Positions 26,800 through 35,829 of a stretch of DNA of 64,000 nucleotides are shown here, piece by piece (within the stretch, counting starts at the first letter, position 1; the number at the start of each line of letters is the position of its first letter). The DNA comes from Pseudomonas caspiana. Its GTDB lineage: Bacteria; Pseudomonadota; Gammaproteobacteria; Pseudomonadales; Pseudomonadaceae. The position numbers and the translations under genes are program-made. Where the stretch lies: NCBI RefSeq assembly GCF_002158995.1, contig NZ_LOHF01000001.1, positions 330,699 to 394,698 on the forward strand, given 5' to 3'. Below the pieces are notes generated by a model. The model ran no database searches. It saw only the letters and a list, made by a program, of their open reading frames with translations, and had not been told where the DNA came from.

Positions 26800-27227
26800 T
26801 AATTCGCGGTGCGCAGGCACATTTTTTGGGCTACTCGACGACGGTCTGGGTCAGAGCTGTGGCATCCGCGTGAAAAAAATTACTTTTCTAGATGTTTCAG
26901 ATTGACATTGAGATGTTGCGCTCGCTATAAAGCAGATGTTGTACGACGACAGACGAATTGTCGTCGACCAAAGCTAAAAATAAAAACAGAGTGTCGTCCA
27001 TCATGAACCCAGATCGCTTGAATATCTCGCTGATTGCCGTCGTTGCAGGTTCAGGTTTTATTGCACGCCCACGGGCGCAATCAAGCCCGGCGCTGCCGAA
27101 CCCTCAGAACACCCGATAACCTCAGTTTTAAATCCGACTCCAGCCATCAGGCGTGGAGGGCGTACACCTGCGCTCTCGAAATGTTGTCGAGAGAACCATC
27201 AGCATAATCCAATAATAAAGTGATGCT

Positions 27228-28628
27228 ATGAACGTTAATGAAGCGGTACACGCGCAAAGCGTTAGCCACGCCATAGGCAAATATCGATGGACGATCTGCG
27301 CGCTGTTGTTCTTTGCGACGACGGTCAACTATCTGGATCGTCAGGTTCTTAGCCTATTGGCGCCGGGCCTTTCAACCCAGTTTGGCTGGAGCAATACGGA
27401 CTACGCCAACATCGCCTCGGTCTTCCAGTTCGTCTATGCGATTTCCATGCTTTTCGCGGGTCGCTTCGTCGACAAGATCGGCACCAAAGCAGCCTTCATG
27501 GTCGCAATCGGTGTGTGGTCGACAGGTGCGGTCATGCATGCCTTTGCAGTGCCGCTGGGTGAGGGAATAGCCTCTATATCCGGCGCGTTGGGCCTCGCTG
27601 TTATTCCGGTATCCATTGCAGGGTTCATGCTGGCACGTGCAGTACTGGCGATTGGTGAGTCGGGTAACTTCCCGATTGCGATCAAGGCCACAGCTGAATA
27701 CTTCCCGAAAAAAGAGCGCTCTTTCGCGACGGGTATTTTCAACTCGGGTGCCAACGTGGGCGCGATTCTGGCGCCGATTTCTGTTCCGCTGATCGCGGCT
27801 GCGTGGGGCTGGGAGGCAGCATTCATAGTTATCGGGATGCTGGGCTTCGTCTGGCTCGGTGCATGGATTTTCCTGTATGAAAAGCCGGAGAATCAGACCC
27901 GACTGACGCCTGAGGAATTGGCGTACATCCGCAGTGATGTGGTTGTGCCCGCAGACGCCCGTACCGCGGTGGATACAGGCAAAAAAGTGTCGTGGTTCAA
28001 ATTGCTGACCTACCGTCAAACCTGGGCGTTTGCTTTCGGCAAGTTCATGACTGACGGTGTGTGGTGGTTCTTTCTGTTCTGGTTGCCGACTTACCTTGGC
28101 GCCCAGTACGGCATGAAAGGTCAGGCAATTGTTTTACCGCTGGCCGTGCTCTACAGCATGACCATGGTGGGCAGTATCGGAGGAGGCTGGTTCCCCAGCT
28201 ATTTCATGTCACGCGGGGATAAACCTTACGACGGTCGCATGAAAGCCATGTTCGTGATCGCGCTTTTCCCGCTGCTCGTGCTGCTGGCGCAGCCGTTGGG
28301 CTATATCAGTTTCTGGATACCCGTCTTGCTGATAGGTATCGGGGCATCAGCGCACCAGGCTTGGTCATGCAATATCTTCACCACGGTGTCCGACATGTTT
28401 CCCCAGAAATCCATTGCCTCGGTGGTCGGTATCGGTGGCATGGCGGGTGGATTGGGTGGCGTCGTCATGACCAAGGTCGGCGGATGGGTTTTTGATTACT
28501 ACAAAGCCGTCAACGATATTCACACCGGCTACATGATCATGTTTTCCATCTGTGCACTGGCTTATCTGGTGGCCTGGAGTGTGATGAAGGCATTGGTACC
28601 GCGACACAAAGAGATCACTGATTTGTAA
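27228..28628 (+). CDS. MFS transporter, hexuronate-type (ACS family)
   Basis: A 466-residue carrier with 12 predicted TM helices. TM1 contains TTVNYLDRQVLSLLAPGL; loop 2-3 has GRFVDKIGTKAAF; the centre has GESGNFPIAIKATAEYFPKK, ERSFATGIFNSG and LIFLYEKP-type spacing, all as in ExuT-like hexuronate/glucarate carriers. It stands alone with no uronate catabolic genes beside it; the next region downstream is the mobile element, which may have separated it from partners. The start ATG 27228 has only a weak upstream AAAG. Confidence 0.83.
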   Translation: MNVNEAVHAQSVSHAIGKYRWTICALLFFATTVNYLDRQVLSLLAPGLSTQFGWSNTDYANIASVFQFVYAISMLFAGRFVDKIGTKAAFMVAIGVWSTGAVMHAFAVPLGEGIASISGALGLAVIPVSIAGFMLARAVLAIGESGNFPIAIKATAEYFPKKERSFATGIFNSGANVGAILAPISVPLIAAAWGWEAAFIVIGMLGFVWLGAWIFLYEKPENQTRLTPEELAYIRSDVVVPADARTAVDTGKKVSWFKLLTYRQTWAFAFGKFMTDGVWWFFLFWLPTYLGAQYGMKGQAIVLPLAVLYSMTMVGSIGGGWFPSYFMSRGDKPYDGRMKAMFVIALFPLLVLLAQPLGYISFWIPVLLIGIGASAHQAWSCNIFTTVSDMFPQKSIASVVGIGGMAGGLGGVVMTKVGGWVFDYYKAVNDIHTGYMIMFSICALAYLVAWSVMKALVPRHKEITDL

Positions 28629-29431
28629 ACCTTCGACACAAGCAGGACATGGCGTGCGGTCGATAGTCTTTGAGAGATTGCCATCGAAGAACTGCGACCG
28701 CGTGCTTTCATCATTTAGCACGCCGACCAGGGCCGACCAGGCAGGTTGGATCGCGATTGGCTGGCATCAGGTTTTCAGCTGTGGCCCTCCTTTAAAAATG
28801 GCCAAACGCTGAAGCCCGCGCAATCCGGGGCTCTCAGCGATTTTGACTTCTAAAGATGGCTGAAAACTCACCCGCCAAAGTGGATATAGCCATTTCCAAA
28901 AGAAAACCCCATCACCTAGTAAAACGAAGGTTCAACCGGACGCAGCTTGTTAAAACATTCGTCGCTTCGTCGTCAAGTCATTGATTTGATGTTGCTTTTT
29001 TTAAAAGTTAGGCCGTCTGTGTCTGGTAGATTCGAGCATTTATTGAAGTTTAGGATCGACCCATTTTCGGACGCCACGAGTGTCCGCTCGCCCAAGAGTG
29101 AGACAGGCGTTTTGATGTGATATCCGGAGGACGCAGTGGAGAAAAAACCGGCAGTATGAAGGCGAGCTTGATAACGGGAGTCATTTAAATGCCCTCCGTT
29201 TAGGAGATTTGCGCCGGAGGTTAATCGGCACCATGGTAAACCCGTTATGGCGGGGTTGAGCTCAAGCTAGGCTTGCCTAATGGCAGGTGTACAGCGGTTC
29301 TTGACCGTTCCATGGAGCTAAAAAATGGAGATTAGAGCCCCGTTCAGAGCTCGATACAGGAAATCCAATATATAGCTAAAATCCAATTATTCGTAGGATG
29401 GCTGGAATTCAGTGGCGGTAATCGCGATCAC
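28629..29431. other. ~800-bp non-coding stretch before the transposition module
   Basis: No frame here has family resemblance. It includes an inverted repeat GCGGTCG/CGACCGC (28656-28662 with 28695-28701) past the MFS stop and a stem GCTGA(G)AGCCC near 28809-28840. The remainder could be old chromosome or part of the mobile element. Confidence 0.45.
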
Positions 29432-29449
29432 TGTCATTTTTCTGTCGCG
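29432..29449. mobile_element. Candidate left terminal sequence of the Tn5053/Tn7-like element
   Basis: TGTCATTTTTCTGTCGCG begins with the TGTCATTTT seen at the ends of Tn402/Tn5053-type transposons and lies 377 bases before the transposase start, at the switch to AT-rich DNA. The five bases before it are ATCAC. No matching right end with the same target duplication was found, so the boundary is tentative. Confidence 0.35.
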
Positions 29450-29557
29450 CTTAGCTAATGAAAAAATGTGTAGCTTTTGGGTAAACACATGCAGTGTGGT
29501 TAAAGCACGCAGTTAAGCTGATTTAGTTTCACGTCAACTACCATTGTACATGAGTGA

Positions 29558-29576
29558 AATCGAACGAAATTCGATT
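29558..29576. promoter_or_regulatory. Inverted repeat in the tni promoter region
   Basis: AATCGAA-N5-TTCGATT has perfect 7-base arms, 233 bp before the transposase start in an AT-rich leader. It could be an operator for the transposition operon or a transposase-binding site. Confidence 0.4.
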
Positions 29577-29808
29577 AACACGATAATTGATATCCACTTT
29601 TGAAAAATTATAAACACTAACAAAGAAAAATAATTGGTCAGCATATTCAAGGGGAAATATCAGCTGGCTTGTTTTTTGCTCAAGAGATTCAATCAATTAT
29701 TTGTTAAATCGTAAGTGCAGAGCGACGGTTCTATGGCGGTTGCCAGGAGGGGCATTTTTAGAGGTAAGCTTTTGTGGATTTTTTAAACAACACCAAGGTC
29801 GAATCCAT

Positions 29809-31638
29809 ATGCTCCAACCCATCGTCGAAGGAAGCTTGGTTAGCTTTGAAGAGAAGGTATATCGAGTCGTTGAATGTGCGACTGACGGTACTGTGACTCT
29901 CCAGAGCCTCGAAACCCCACACACGTTTGACGTGCTTTTCACGCAGGTGACACTGGTCGAGACCGATCAGGCCAAACATGACCTGTACAATGACCGTCGC
30001 TTGGTGTGGATGGAGCAAACCGATGTTAACCCAAAGGAGTTGGCAATTGCTTCTGAGCGCGCTACGAATATCAATGACTACTTGAACGGTAAGATCTCTC
30101 GGCCACAACTGGTTGAAAAGTTCGGGTCGTCCGAGACGACTGCAAGGCGGCTACTGAAAAGGTATGACCCGGAACTTGGTGCCGTATCTTTGATTAGGAA
30201 TGTCCGAGGACGGAAGAAGAACTCCAGATTGCTTTCCGATATCCAAGAAAAGATAATAGAGAAGGCAATAACCAAGCGCCTCAAAGATAAAACAAAAAGG
30301 CTGGAAAATTTCACGGCTCTTTGGGAGTATGTTGATTCTCTCTGCCATGTCACGGGTGTGAAGACCCCTAGCGTCAATGCGGTGAAATCTCGCCTCGATT
30401 CTTTTGGGGTAAAAGCAGTCTATTCATTAAAGCACGGCAGGGAGGCCATGCTGCAGAAATTTGAATTGAAGCCAGGGATGATTGATGTTGATACCATACT
30501 GACGATGGTACAAATTGATCACACGCGTGTAGATATAATCATCGTCGATGCTCAAGGAAGAGCACTTATGCGACCCTGGCTCACCGTTGTGATTGACCTT
30601 AAAAGTCGCGTCCTCTTGGGTTACTATCTCGCGCTCCACCCACCCAGTGCGCTAAGTGTAGCGATGGCCATGCTATCAGCGTGCTTCCCGAAGCAAGAAT
30701 TCCCTATAACACTAGGGGGCGGTTTAAACACCCGGCACAGGTTTTGGGGAACGCCTAAAGCATTAGGGATGGACAATGCTGCCGAATTTACGAGTCCAGA
30801 GCTTGAAGCGACGCTTCAGTACTACAAAATCGAACCCCTGTTGCGCCCCATTGGGAAGAAACACTACGGAGGTCACGTCGAACGAATCATCGGTACCCTG
30901 ATGGGTAAGGTACATCTTCTGCCTGGTACAACATACTCTAATGTATTAGCAAAAGGGGACTACGACGCGGCGAAGCACTCTGGTATGACTTTTTCAGCAT
31001 TCTGTGAGTGGTTTGCGGGCGAGGTGGCTGTCTACCACGGACGGTCGCACGAGGGGTTGAACAGGCTCGCTCCATTTGAGGTCTGGGATGCAGAGATGGC
31101 GAAAAAGGGCCCAGACTATGTTCCCCCCATGGCAGGCAACTTCAAAACGTTCGCCTTCGATTTTTTCCCTAGTATCATCAGAACCGTACAGCCTAAAGGT
31201 GTAGAGTTTAGTAGGGCATTCTATTCCTCCGACATATTGCGGAGATATGTAGGTAAGCGGCTTTCCTTTAAATATAATCCATTAAATTTGTCGAAAATAT
31301 GGTTGCGACACGAAGGGCGATATCATGAGGTTCCCTATTCTGACCTTACGAGAACTCATTTCTCTCTGAGTGAATACTGGGCTCTTGGGCGACGCCGTGA
31401 TCGGCGACCAGGTACGTTAGTTGATGAGAGTCTGCATGAAGTTCGCTTAAAAAATTATGAGGTGATTGACGTCTCTGTATCTGAGACCAAACGTATTCGC
31501 CAAGAGGTCGCCAAGAAATCGACTACCGCTGAAACAATGTCGGTTCTATCATACGGCGCAGAGCAGCACTTACTTTCGGGGCCTTGTAAAGAGCCCAGCG
31601 CAGATCAAACTCGTAAAAAATTGTCGTGGGGGGACTGA
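29809..31638 (+). CDS. tniA: TniA/TnsB-type DDE transposase
   Basis: A protein of 609 residues from ATG 29809; a frame from a TTG at 29701 would add an unrelated leader. It is a Mu/Tn7-type integrase-fold transposase: N-terminal DNA-binding region (HTH-like KISRPQLVEKFGSSETTARR near residues 95-114), catalytic D237 (VQIDHTR), D322 (LGMDNAAEF) and E358 (GGHVERIIG), the last two 35 residues apart, and a C-terminal Mu-type beta-barrel (residues ~430-540). It joins the element's ends to target DNA. It is followed two bases later by the TniB gene. AT-rich compared with the flanking chromosome. No TnsA endonuclease is adjacent, so replicative cointegrate-forming transposition is expected. Confidence 0.9.
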   Translation: MLQPIVEGSLVSFEEKVYRVVECATDGTVTLQSLETPHTFDVLFTQVTLVETDQAKHDLYNDRRLVWMEQTDVNPKELAIASERATNINDYLNGKISRPQLVEKFGSSETTARRLLKRYDPELGAVSLIRNVRGRKKNSRLLSDIQEKIIEKAITKRLKDKTKRLENFTALWEYVDSLCHVTGVKTPSVNAVKSRLDSFGVKAVYSLKHGREAMLQKFELKPGMIDVDTILTMVQIDHTRVDIIIVDAQGRALMRPWLTVVIDLKSRVLLGYYLALHPPSALSVAMAMLSACFPKQEFPITLGGGLNTRHRFWGTPKALGMDNAAEFTSPELEATLQYYKIEPLLRPIGKKHYGGHVERIIGTLMGKVHLLPGTTYSNVLAKGDYDAAKHSGMTFSAFCEWFAGEVAVYHGRSHEGLNRLAPFEVWDAEMAKKGPDYVPPMAGNFKTFAFDFFPSIIRTVQPKGVEFSRAFYSSDILRRYVGKRLSFKYNPLNLSKIWLRHEGRYHEVPYSDLTRTHFSLSEYWALGRRRDRRPGTLVDESLHEVRLKNYEVIDVSVSETKRIRQEVAKKSTTAETMSVLSYGAEQHLLSGPCKEPSADQTRKKLSWGD

Positions 31639-31640
31639 TT

Positions 31641-32513
31641 ATGGATGGCGAACATTTGCATGAGAGTCGGCGTTATGCATTGGCTTTGTCAGATGAAGAG
31701 CGGTGCCAGATTATCCGGCAAGATATTAAGGTTGACACTGAGCATTTACTAACCGTTTCTAATATCGTGAATAACATGCTTAGCATAGTCCGAGGCAGCA
31801 TGGAGGCTCCGTGTCTTGTGGTTTCAGCCGCATCTAATCACGGCAAAACCACCATTTGCAACGCGGTAAGAGGTATGAACGAACCATGGCGCCATAAAAT
31901 TAGGTATGTGACGTTTGTCAAGGATACTGAAAAGACGAAGCCAATGGTTAAGCTTCTTACGGCTTTAGGCATGGATCCTGGCAGAGCCGGAATTCCAATT
32001 TCCATGGTGGCAGAATACTGCATTGCCAACGATATTCGTGGCGTGTTTATGGACGAGTTTCACGATGCTATCAAAGGCTTGCCGAAGGGTGAGCAAGACA
32101 CATTTCTCTCCCTCCTACGTGGTTTGTGCGGCCCGCCGGCCTACCTGAGCTTCTTTGCATTCGGAATCGAGGAGGCACTGAACGCACTCGCTTTGGATGC
32201 CCAATATGTCCGAAGGTTTGAGCTTTATGAGCTAACTCCATGGGCTAGGACGGATGCAGAATTCCTGAATTTTTTGGATACTTGGGAAGAAATCATGCCT
32301 CTTGCCCAGCGGTCACATCTTTCATCTAAGCCTATCGCCGATTTTATTTATTCCAACACCGCTGGTGTGATCGGCAATATTTGTAGCACTCTCCGTGCCG
32401 CTGCCTGCTTGGGCGTAATTTGGGGGGATGAGAAGATTACGCTTGAAAGTCTTCAAGCTGCAAAGCAGTCTAAATGGAACACCCGCATACGCCGGCCGGG
32501 TTTTACTGAATGA
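31641..32513 (+). CDS. tniB: TniB/TnsC-type AAA ATPase
   Basis: A protein of 290 residues from ATG 31641, with GGGGGA six bases before; an upstream GTG at 31626 overlaps the transposase stop. Walker A is ASNHGKTT (residues 64-71) and Walker B GVFMDEFHDA (D138, E139), followed by sensor-type residues in SFFAFGIEEALNAL and YVRRFELYEL. TniB/TnsC ATPases assemble on DNA and recruit the transposase to the target. It overlaps the next gene by 4 bp (ATGA). The next gene is a second, different ATPase, an unusual arrangement. Confidence 0.87.
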   Translation: MDGEHLHESRRYALALSDEERCQIIRQDIKVDTEHLLTVSNIVNNMLSIVRGSMEAPCLVVSAASNHGKTTICNAVRGMNEPWRHKIRYVTFVKDTEKTKPMVKLLTALGMDPGRAGIPISMVAEYCIANDIRGVFMDEFHDAIKGLPKGEQDTFLSLLRGLCGPPAYLSFFAFGIEEALNALALDAQYVRRFELYELTPWARTDAEFLNFLDTWEEIMPLAQRSHLSSKPIADFIYSNTAGVIGNICSTLRAAACLGVIWGDEKITLESLQAAKQSKWNTRIRRPGFTE

Positions 32514-33241
32514 AATATCTCTCGTGCCCTAAGCAGTTTCAAGCCAAACAGGCATTGGAATATAGTTTGGTTCGGAATAAGTTTACTGTTCTAGGTGGTG
32601 ATTCTAGGACTGGAAAAACCACGATTGCGAGGAAGTCTATCGTAGAACAGGACAGAACGAAATATTTTTCCGTTTACGTACCCGGTGCGTTCACTAAGTT
32701 ATACAGTGATATTTATGCATCTTTCGCTTCGGCGTTGAAGCTGCCACTGAATAGTCATTTTTTTAAGTTTCGGTGGATAGAGGACGCCCTTGAGGATATG
32801 ATTTGTGGCCGGGAGTTTCGGCTCGTGTTCGACGATGCCGGCATCCACTTCGGTGGGGGTGCAGTGCAGTTTAAAGCCTCCATGAGGCTGATGGAGCAGG
32901 TCATGGACAGATTTCCAAGTACAAAAGTATTATTTGTTGCCAATTTGGGTATTTTGGACAAAGCACTTAAGGGTGTTGGTGGTGATCAGATCTGTTACAT
33001 AAATATTGGAGTCTGGCAGGATGATCAGAAATACAGGGACTTCATGATACAAACAGGAGTTTCCTGTGGCTTTAAGCGCTTTCAGCTCGCTAACGATGAT
33101 TTTGCCAAGGAGCTATTGGTGAGATCGCATGGGGCCAGTGGAGCTATCATTCATATTTTACAAACATTGGCTAGGAATCCTGGCCTTAAGTCTTGCTCGC
33201 TCCTGTCCCGCGATTGCTTGCGTCACATCTGGAAGTTTTAG
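32510..33241 (+). CDS. Second, divergent TniB-like AAA ATPase
   Basis: A 243-residue protein. Walker A is GGDSRTGKTTIA (residues 29-40) and Walker B FRLVFDDAGIH (D108, D109); the second acidic residue is Asp, not the usual catalytic Glu, so hydrolysis may be slow or changed. The C-terminal half (LFVANLGILDKALKGVGGDQ, KRFQLANDDFAKELLVRSHG) is AAA-like. It shares little sequence with the TniB before it. The 4-bp ATGA overlap shows it is made with TniB. Possible roles are a heteromeric partner, a target-immunity factor or a target selector. AbaR/Tn6022-type elements also carry extra tni genes, but I cannot confirm homology by eye. Confidence 0.75.
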   Translation: MKYLSCPKQFQAKQALEYSLVRNKFTVLGGDSRTGKTTIARKSIVEQDRTKYFSVYVPGAFTKLYSDIYASFASALKLPLNSHFFKFRWIEDALEDMICGREFRLVFDDAGIHFGGGAVQFKASMRLMEQVMDRFPSTKVLFVANLGILDKALKGVGGDQICYINIGVWQDDQKYRDFMIQTGVSCGFKRFQLANDDFAKELLVRSHGASGAIIHILQTLARNPGLKSCSLLSRDCLRHIWKF

Positions 33242-33258
33242 GAAAGTGAGGCGCTAGA

Positions 33259-34320
33259 TTGTTTGACGATTTTTCATCAGGCACACCTCCACGCTTCCTT
33301 GTCGGGGAGACACTATATTCATGGGTGGTCAGAGGCCTAGTTCAAAATAAACTACGCAGCCCCCATCTGTTTCGTGCGGAAATTAATCTGGCGTTTAACG
33401 TCGATGACACTCGGTATGCTGGAACAATACAATCCTGGCCTCTGCCAGCATATGCAGATGTTGAATTTGATAGCGGTTCAAAACTTGGCGCATTGATATC
33501 GTCACTTTACGGCTTAGATGAGAAGGTGCTTTTTAGCTTTTTCTCTGCGAGTCAACCTAATTTGATCAATATCCACTTTCGGCATGCATACTGTTCTGCT
33601 TGTATAGTCCAAAGCATGGCCGATTATGGATTTCCTGTTTGGCGTAAAGACTGGTGCTATACAACAAATTCTTATTGTGTTGAGCATAAAAAGCTTTTTT
33701 CAAAGGTTAGATATCTTCAATCACCTGATAGGCGAATATGGGATGCTTATATTCATTCAGCGCGTGAGCGCAAGATGGAGGATTCGTTATTTGACCGACG
33801 ACTAGCCGGGATCATATTACGTGTTCAGAAGTGGATTAATGCGTTGGATGTGGAACACCCTTTTACGAAAGGGGTTCAGGCTCTTTACGGAGTTTTGCTT
33901 GCAAAGCGGACATCTTTTGCAGCGGGTGGGATAGCAGCCGCTGGATTCCATCAAGCGCAGCCGCCACTACTCAAGGAGAATCTCAATCTCGATCAACGTA
34001 TTGAACTAGGATTAAATGATAGTGAACCATCGCAGCGGATGGGGGCTTTGCTTTTGATTGGATGGCTTATCGGTATAGTATGTTCGTCTGAGATTGATTA
34101 TTTGAGTAGATTCGACTATAAAATACGTAGAACGCTGCCGTCGAGACCCGAACAATTTGCGCGGTTATTAATTTCAACTTTGGAGATGGATGAGGTGTCA
34201 GCCGTGCGCCACAAGCTATCCACGCTACATTATACTCCATTTAATAGGGTGTCTATTTTCTTAACCTCGTTGAATGCATCTACATCCAGTCCTTTAAACG
34301 CAGCGAAGAGAAAGCGCTAG
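33259..34320 (+). CDS. tniQ: TniQ-family transposition protein
   Basis: A protein of 353 residues from a TTG at 33259; an in-frame stop at 33247 excludes a longer start. The N terminus FLVGETLYSWVVRGLVQN and a zinc-binding site C112-x2-C115 ... C140-x2-H143 (AYCSACIVQS, SYCVEHKKLF) are the TniQ pattern. TniQ/TnsD proteins bind or recognise the target and link it to the ATPase. The C-terminal ~200 residues show no second zinc finger or HTH that I recognise. It starts 17 bp after the second ATPase and completes the tniA-tniB-ATPase-tniQ operon. Confidence 0.85.
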   Translation: MFDDFSSGTPPRFLVGETLYSWVVRGLVQNKLRSPHLFRAEINLAFNVDDTRYAGTIQSWPLPAYADVEFDSGSKLGALISSLYGLDEKVLFSFFSASQPNLINIHFRHAYCSACIVQSMADYGFPVWRKDWCYTTNSYCVEHKKLFSKVRYLQSPDRRIWDAYIHSARERKMEDSLFDRRLAGIILRVQKWINALDVEHPFTKGVQALYGVLLAKRTSFAAGGIAAAGFHQAQPPLLKENLNLDQRIELGLNDSEPSQRMGALLLIGWLIGIVCSSEIDYLSRFDYKIRRTLPSRPEQFARLLISTLEMDEVSAVRHKLSTLHYTPFNRVSIFLTSLNASTSSPLNAAKRKR

Positions 34321-34379
34321 TTTTATTGGTAGTCGATAAAACGTTTACAAAGGCCAATGACGGTATTACGGAGAAAGCT

Positions 34380-34892
34380 ATGCGGTTGAAAAAAAGTGGT
34401 GTTGTCGTCCCCTTGGTTGTTGGCGTCGTGATCAGCTTTACGTTTCTCATAATCCAAGGTCGTGTATTTGATGTCATCGCTTGGAACTACAACGTCTGTC
34501 ACGCGCTATTTGGATTTACCTTCCCGTTCTTCATGAGCTATTTCTCGTTCGAGCGTTCGGACATCAAGCGACTTGCCTTGACCCAGACGGTTGCTCGATT
34601 TTCGGCCACGCGCTGGTTTTTCTGGCCATTGGCGTTGATCCGCGCCATGGGACGCTCGATCGCACGTGACTTCCGTGAGGGTGTGAGTTGGAAACCTTTC
34701 GTTGGGGTCTGCTTCATCTTGGCAGCCTCGATGGCTAACGAGATGTGGATCGACCCCATTACTAACGGCATCCCATTTAGTCAGGCGTATGGGAATTTTG
34801 TTGCCGATGTGGTCGGCATGTTGGCGTTTCTGGCCGTTACCTATCCGTTCAGCCGCCGCCAGGCGCGACTACGAGCGTTGCATCTCGCTTGA
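34380..34892 (+). CDS. Small four-helix membrane protein of unknown function
   Basis: A protein of 170 residues from ATG 34380 (GGAG ten bases before); a TTG at 34326 is less likely. Hydrophobic segments lie at about residues 8-24, 36-53, 112-125 and 141-155, with an NEMWIDPITNGIPF loop. The spacing and the acidic loop before the last helix recall VanZ-like or related small membrane proteins, without a firm match. It follows tniQ by 59 bp on the same strand and is more GC-rich than the tni genes, so it is best seen as cargo or as the first gene beyond the transposition operon. Confidence 0.6.
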   Translation: MRLKKSGVVVPLVVGVVISFTFLIIQGRVFDVIAWNYNVCHALFGFTFPFFMSYFSFERSDIKRLALTQTVARFSATRWFFWPLALIRAMGRSIARDFREGVSWKPFVGVCFILAASMANEMWIDPITNGIPFSQAYGNFVADVVGMLAFLAVTYPFSRRQARLRALHLA

Positions 34893-34936
34893 GTTGCCCC
34901 TTGTTCTAACGCGTTCAAGAAAGCAGGGAAGGGCAT

Positions 34937-35050
34937 GGCAAGGGGTTATTTGCGTGCCCTTTCGGGTCGGCTGTTGTTAACGAATCTTAGCCGTCTGTGG
35001 CCGCCTTGGCCTGATGACTTCTATCCTCGCACCTGCGCGCTCCGCTTCAG
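34937..35050. repeat. Diverged intergenic repeat, copy A
   Basis: Aligns with 37883-37980: both run GGCAAG, GCGTGCCCTT, CGGG(T/C)CGGCTGT, then a TC(C/T)ATCCTC and GCGCTCCGCTT block, with a ~14-base insertion in this copy. It sits in the 424-bp gap between the membrane protein and the gene at 35317, where no gene is supported. Confidence 0.65.
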
Positions 35051-35316
35051 GAGCGGGCATCGCCCAAAAACTCTCAAGCACATACTGGAGAGGTCAGACA
35101 ACGGCCGGGGCGGCTCGTGGGCGGGTAGTCCTAAAGTGAATTGGGGGAGGCCAATGGCCTCGATGAGTTTCTCGCTGCGGGCAGTGAGGCCATCCTGCAT
35201 TGAATGCATGGCCGGTAGCCATTACTCTGGCTTGATCCGCACAGGAAATGGGTTCGGATGACTTAGGACGTTTGTACGCCAGAACCCGCGCGAAATAATT
35301 CAATAGGGATGACCCC

Positions 35317-35790
35317 ATGGCAAAGCTAACCATCACAGTAGAGGCAGATAAGGCCTCTGGTATCTCTAGCCTGCTTGAGTTGGCACTGGCGGAGTTGAAA
35401 CACAACAGTCACGGGCTCGTTGACTACGACAAGAGTATGGCTGGTCATCAGGCAGGAACTATGGGTAGCTATGATGTGCAGTACGAAGCCCCAGAGCGAG
35501 ATCGAAGCTGGTTTGGTTCGAGGGACAGCTTCGCTTCCAGCACTGCCGACGAGCCACGAACGCCCAAAACCGTGCCTGGATATGAGCACCCAGAGGGTTG
35601 GTTTGAGGACTCGATCCTGCTGATCGATGATCCTGCTCAACCTACGTTGAAAGAAGGTCAGCTGTTGAGCTACATGCGAGAAGTTCGTGGGCATCACATC
35701 TACGTCTTGCTCACAGACCAGGGTGTGACCACTGTCCCGCGCGAGCACCTCCAGCTTAAGCATCCCCGCGAGAACGTTCAAAACGCATAG
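35317..35790 (+). CDS. Hypothetical protein, acidic
   Basis: A 157-residue protein I do not recognise. The start MAKLTITVEADKASGISSLL followed by a Ser/Asp/Glu-rich middle (MGSYDVQYEAPERDRSW, DEPRTPKTVPGYEHPEGWFE) and a compact end (LLSYMREVRGHHIYVLLTDQ) suggests a small soluble protein with a flexible centre. There is no signal peptide and no Cys motif. It is followed after 39 bp by the permuted-papain-fold gene, so the two may be co-expressed. Confidence 0.6.
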   Translation: MAKLTITVEADKASGISSLLELALAELKHNSHGLVDYDKSMAGHQAGTMGSYDVQYEAPERDRSWFGSRDSFASSTADEPRTPKTVPGYEHPEGWFEDSILLIDDPAQPTLKEGQLLSYMREVRGHHIYVLLTDQGVTTVPREHLQLKHPRENVQNA

Positions 35791-35829
35791 ATTCCAGAAT
35801 TCAAAGGCAAAAGGCGGGCGGGGTAGGTG

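Noticed and set aside
28629-29700. A TnsA-type endonuclease gene upstream of the transposase
   Set aside because: No frame of adequate length or with catalytic residues is present in either strand of this stretch.
29701-29808. Transposase starting at the TTG at 29701
   Set aside because: The extra 36 residues are Cys- and Arg-rich without family resemblance, and the ATG at 29809 places the known N-terminal region at the usual distance.
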